Source: Entelurus aequoreus (taxonomy: Eukaryota > Chordata > Actinopteri > Syngnathiformes > Syngnathidae). From it: a DNA stretch of 64,000 bases. Where the stretch lies: the NCBI RefSeq assembly GCF_033978785.1, contig NW_026908095.1, positions 1-64,000 of the forward strand. Direction: 5' to 3'. The notes under the pieces were generated by a model. The model saw nothing but the letters and a program-made list of their open reading frames with translations, was not told the DNA's origin and searched no databases. The translations under genes and the position numbers were made by a program. This document shows, in pieces, positions 63,993 to 64,000 of this stretch (positions are counted from its first letter, which is position 1; the number at the start of each line of letters is the position of its first letter).

Positions 63993-64000
63993 GATTTTTT
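63473..64000 (+). repeat. 28-mer family unit 6, cut by window end
   Basis: It starts with TTTGAATT like unit 4 and follows it through AATTGAG near 63,710. The last complete monomers carry an extra T in the pyrimidine run near 63,832 and one A fewer before CGG near 63,862. The window ends inside a core, so the array continues. Confidence 0.8.

Larger units (their letters stand above)
1..64000 (+). repeat. Satellite DNA array, ~103-bp monomer, whole window
   Basis: The window is a continuous head-to-tail array of a unit 100-106 bp long, about 620 copies by division. Every copy reads in the same orientation (A tract on the + strand), and I found no inversion, foreign insertion or unique spacer. 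The unit is a 75-bp core starting TTGGA and ending ACTTAG, then an A tract of about 15-30 bp. The core is very conserved: most copies differ only at a few recurrent diagnostic sites, and length variation is concentrated in the A tract. A+T content counted on the consensus is about 72%. Such arrays are typical of eukaryotic centromeric or pericentromeric heterochromatin; the location here is inference, since no flank is visible. I do not recognise the family by name. Confidence 0.97.
49420..64000 (+). repeat. Domain III: 28-monomer higher-order repeat family
   Basis: A second HOR family without GATAGAGG, CGACAG, TATA or GACAGAGG. Its markers are TTCAAG with normal GAGAGAGG, AATAACGG, a G inside the A tract, and AATTGAG with C-type. 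The G-interrupted tract lies at 50,031, 52,926, 55,806, 59,946, 62,118 and 63,462, giving units of 2,895, 2,880, 4,140, 2,172 and 1,345 bp. The first two are regular 28-mers; the others have gained or lost whole monomers. Confidence 0.82.

Noticed and set aside
1..64000. CRISPR array (regular repeats with spacers)
   Set aside because: The 75-bp core is too long for a direct repeat, the intervening 'spacers' are all A tracts rather than diverse sequence, and no cas genes occur.
1..64000. CENP-B box (TTCG....A..CGGG)
   Set aside because: No monomer has TTCG followed at the correct spacing by CGGG; the isolated CGGG near 27,995 and 52,915 is a one-base tract variant.
1..64000. Telomeric or subtelomeric simple repeats
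   Set aside because: No short telomere motif such as TTAGGG, TTTAGGG or TTAGG in tandem was seen.
1..64000. Tandem rRNA, 5S, histone or snRNA gene cluster
   Set aside because: The unit is only ~103 bp, about 72% A+T, and no recognisable RNA gene sequence or promoter is present.

Overview
The whole window is one uninterrupted satellite DNA array. A unit of about 103 bp is repeated head to tail roughly 620 times (estimated as window length over unit length), always in the same orientation, from the first base to the last, so both edges of the array lie outside the window. I find no gene, RNA gene, transposon body or unique spacer. A megabase-style tandem array of this kind, with higher-order structure, points to a eukaryotic nuclear chromosome (centromeric, pericentromeric or other constitutive heterochromatin). 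I cannot name the clade; no unique flanking sequence is present to place it.

Each unit has two parts. A 75-bp core (TTGGA, a T6 or T7 run, then a strongly dyad-symmetric sequence ending in ACTTAG) is followed by an adenine tract of about 15-30 bp. The core plus the first A's of the tract can fold as a hairpin or cruciform: a 12-bp outer stem, a 5x5 internal loop and a 9-bp inner stem. Three subtypes are set by one base after CGATC. G-type (CGATCGGACAC) has a pure A tract. A-type (CGATCAGACAC) and C-type (CGATCACACAC) have the tract interrupted by CGG. The two sites are almost completely linked. Base composition is roughly 70-73% A+T.

Layout. Positions 1-3,638 are a mixed domain with a long run of A-type units. 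Positions 3,639-47,559 are a higher-order repeat (HOR) domain built from a 20-monomer unit (about 2,062 bp) and longer (23-, 26-, 39-, 40-, 48-monomer) or shorter (10-, 22-monomer) derivatives. It includes a near-perfect tandem pair of 8.12-kb super-units (26,989-35,109 and 35,110 to about 43,115). Positions 47,560-49,419 are a junction that copies sequence about 5 kb upstream. Positions 49,420-64,000 are a second HOR family with a 28-monomer (about 2.88-kb) unit and local 11-mer and 6-mer tandem duplications. The marker order at the left edge (about 0.95-1.7 kb) matches the right-hand family (about 59.5-61.3 kb), as if the 20-mer family expanded inside an older array.

The biological content is structural: a hairpin-forming, A-tract-punctuated satellite with nested recent amplifications by unequal exchange. 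The apparent open reading frames are by-products of the repeat. Lengths of the A tracts are the least reliable part of the sequence, since long homopolymers are where sequencing and assembly err most.
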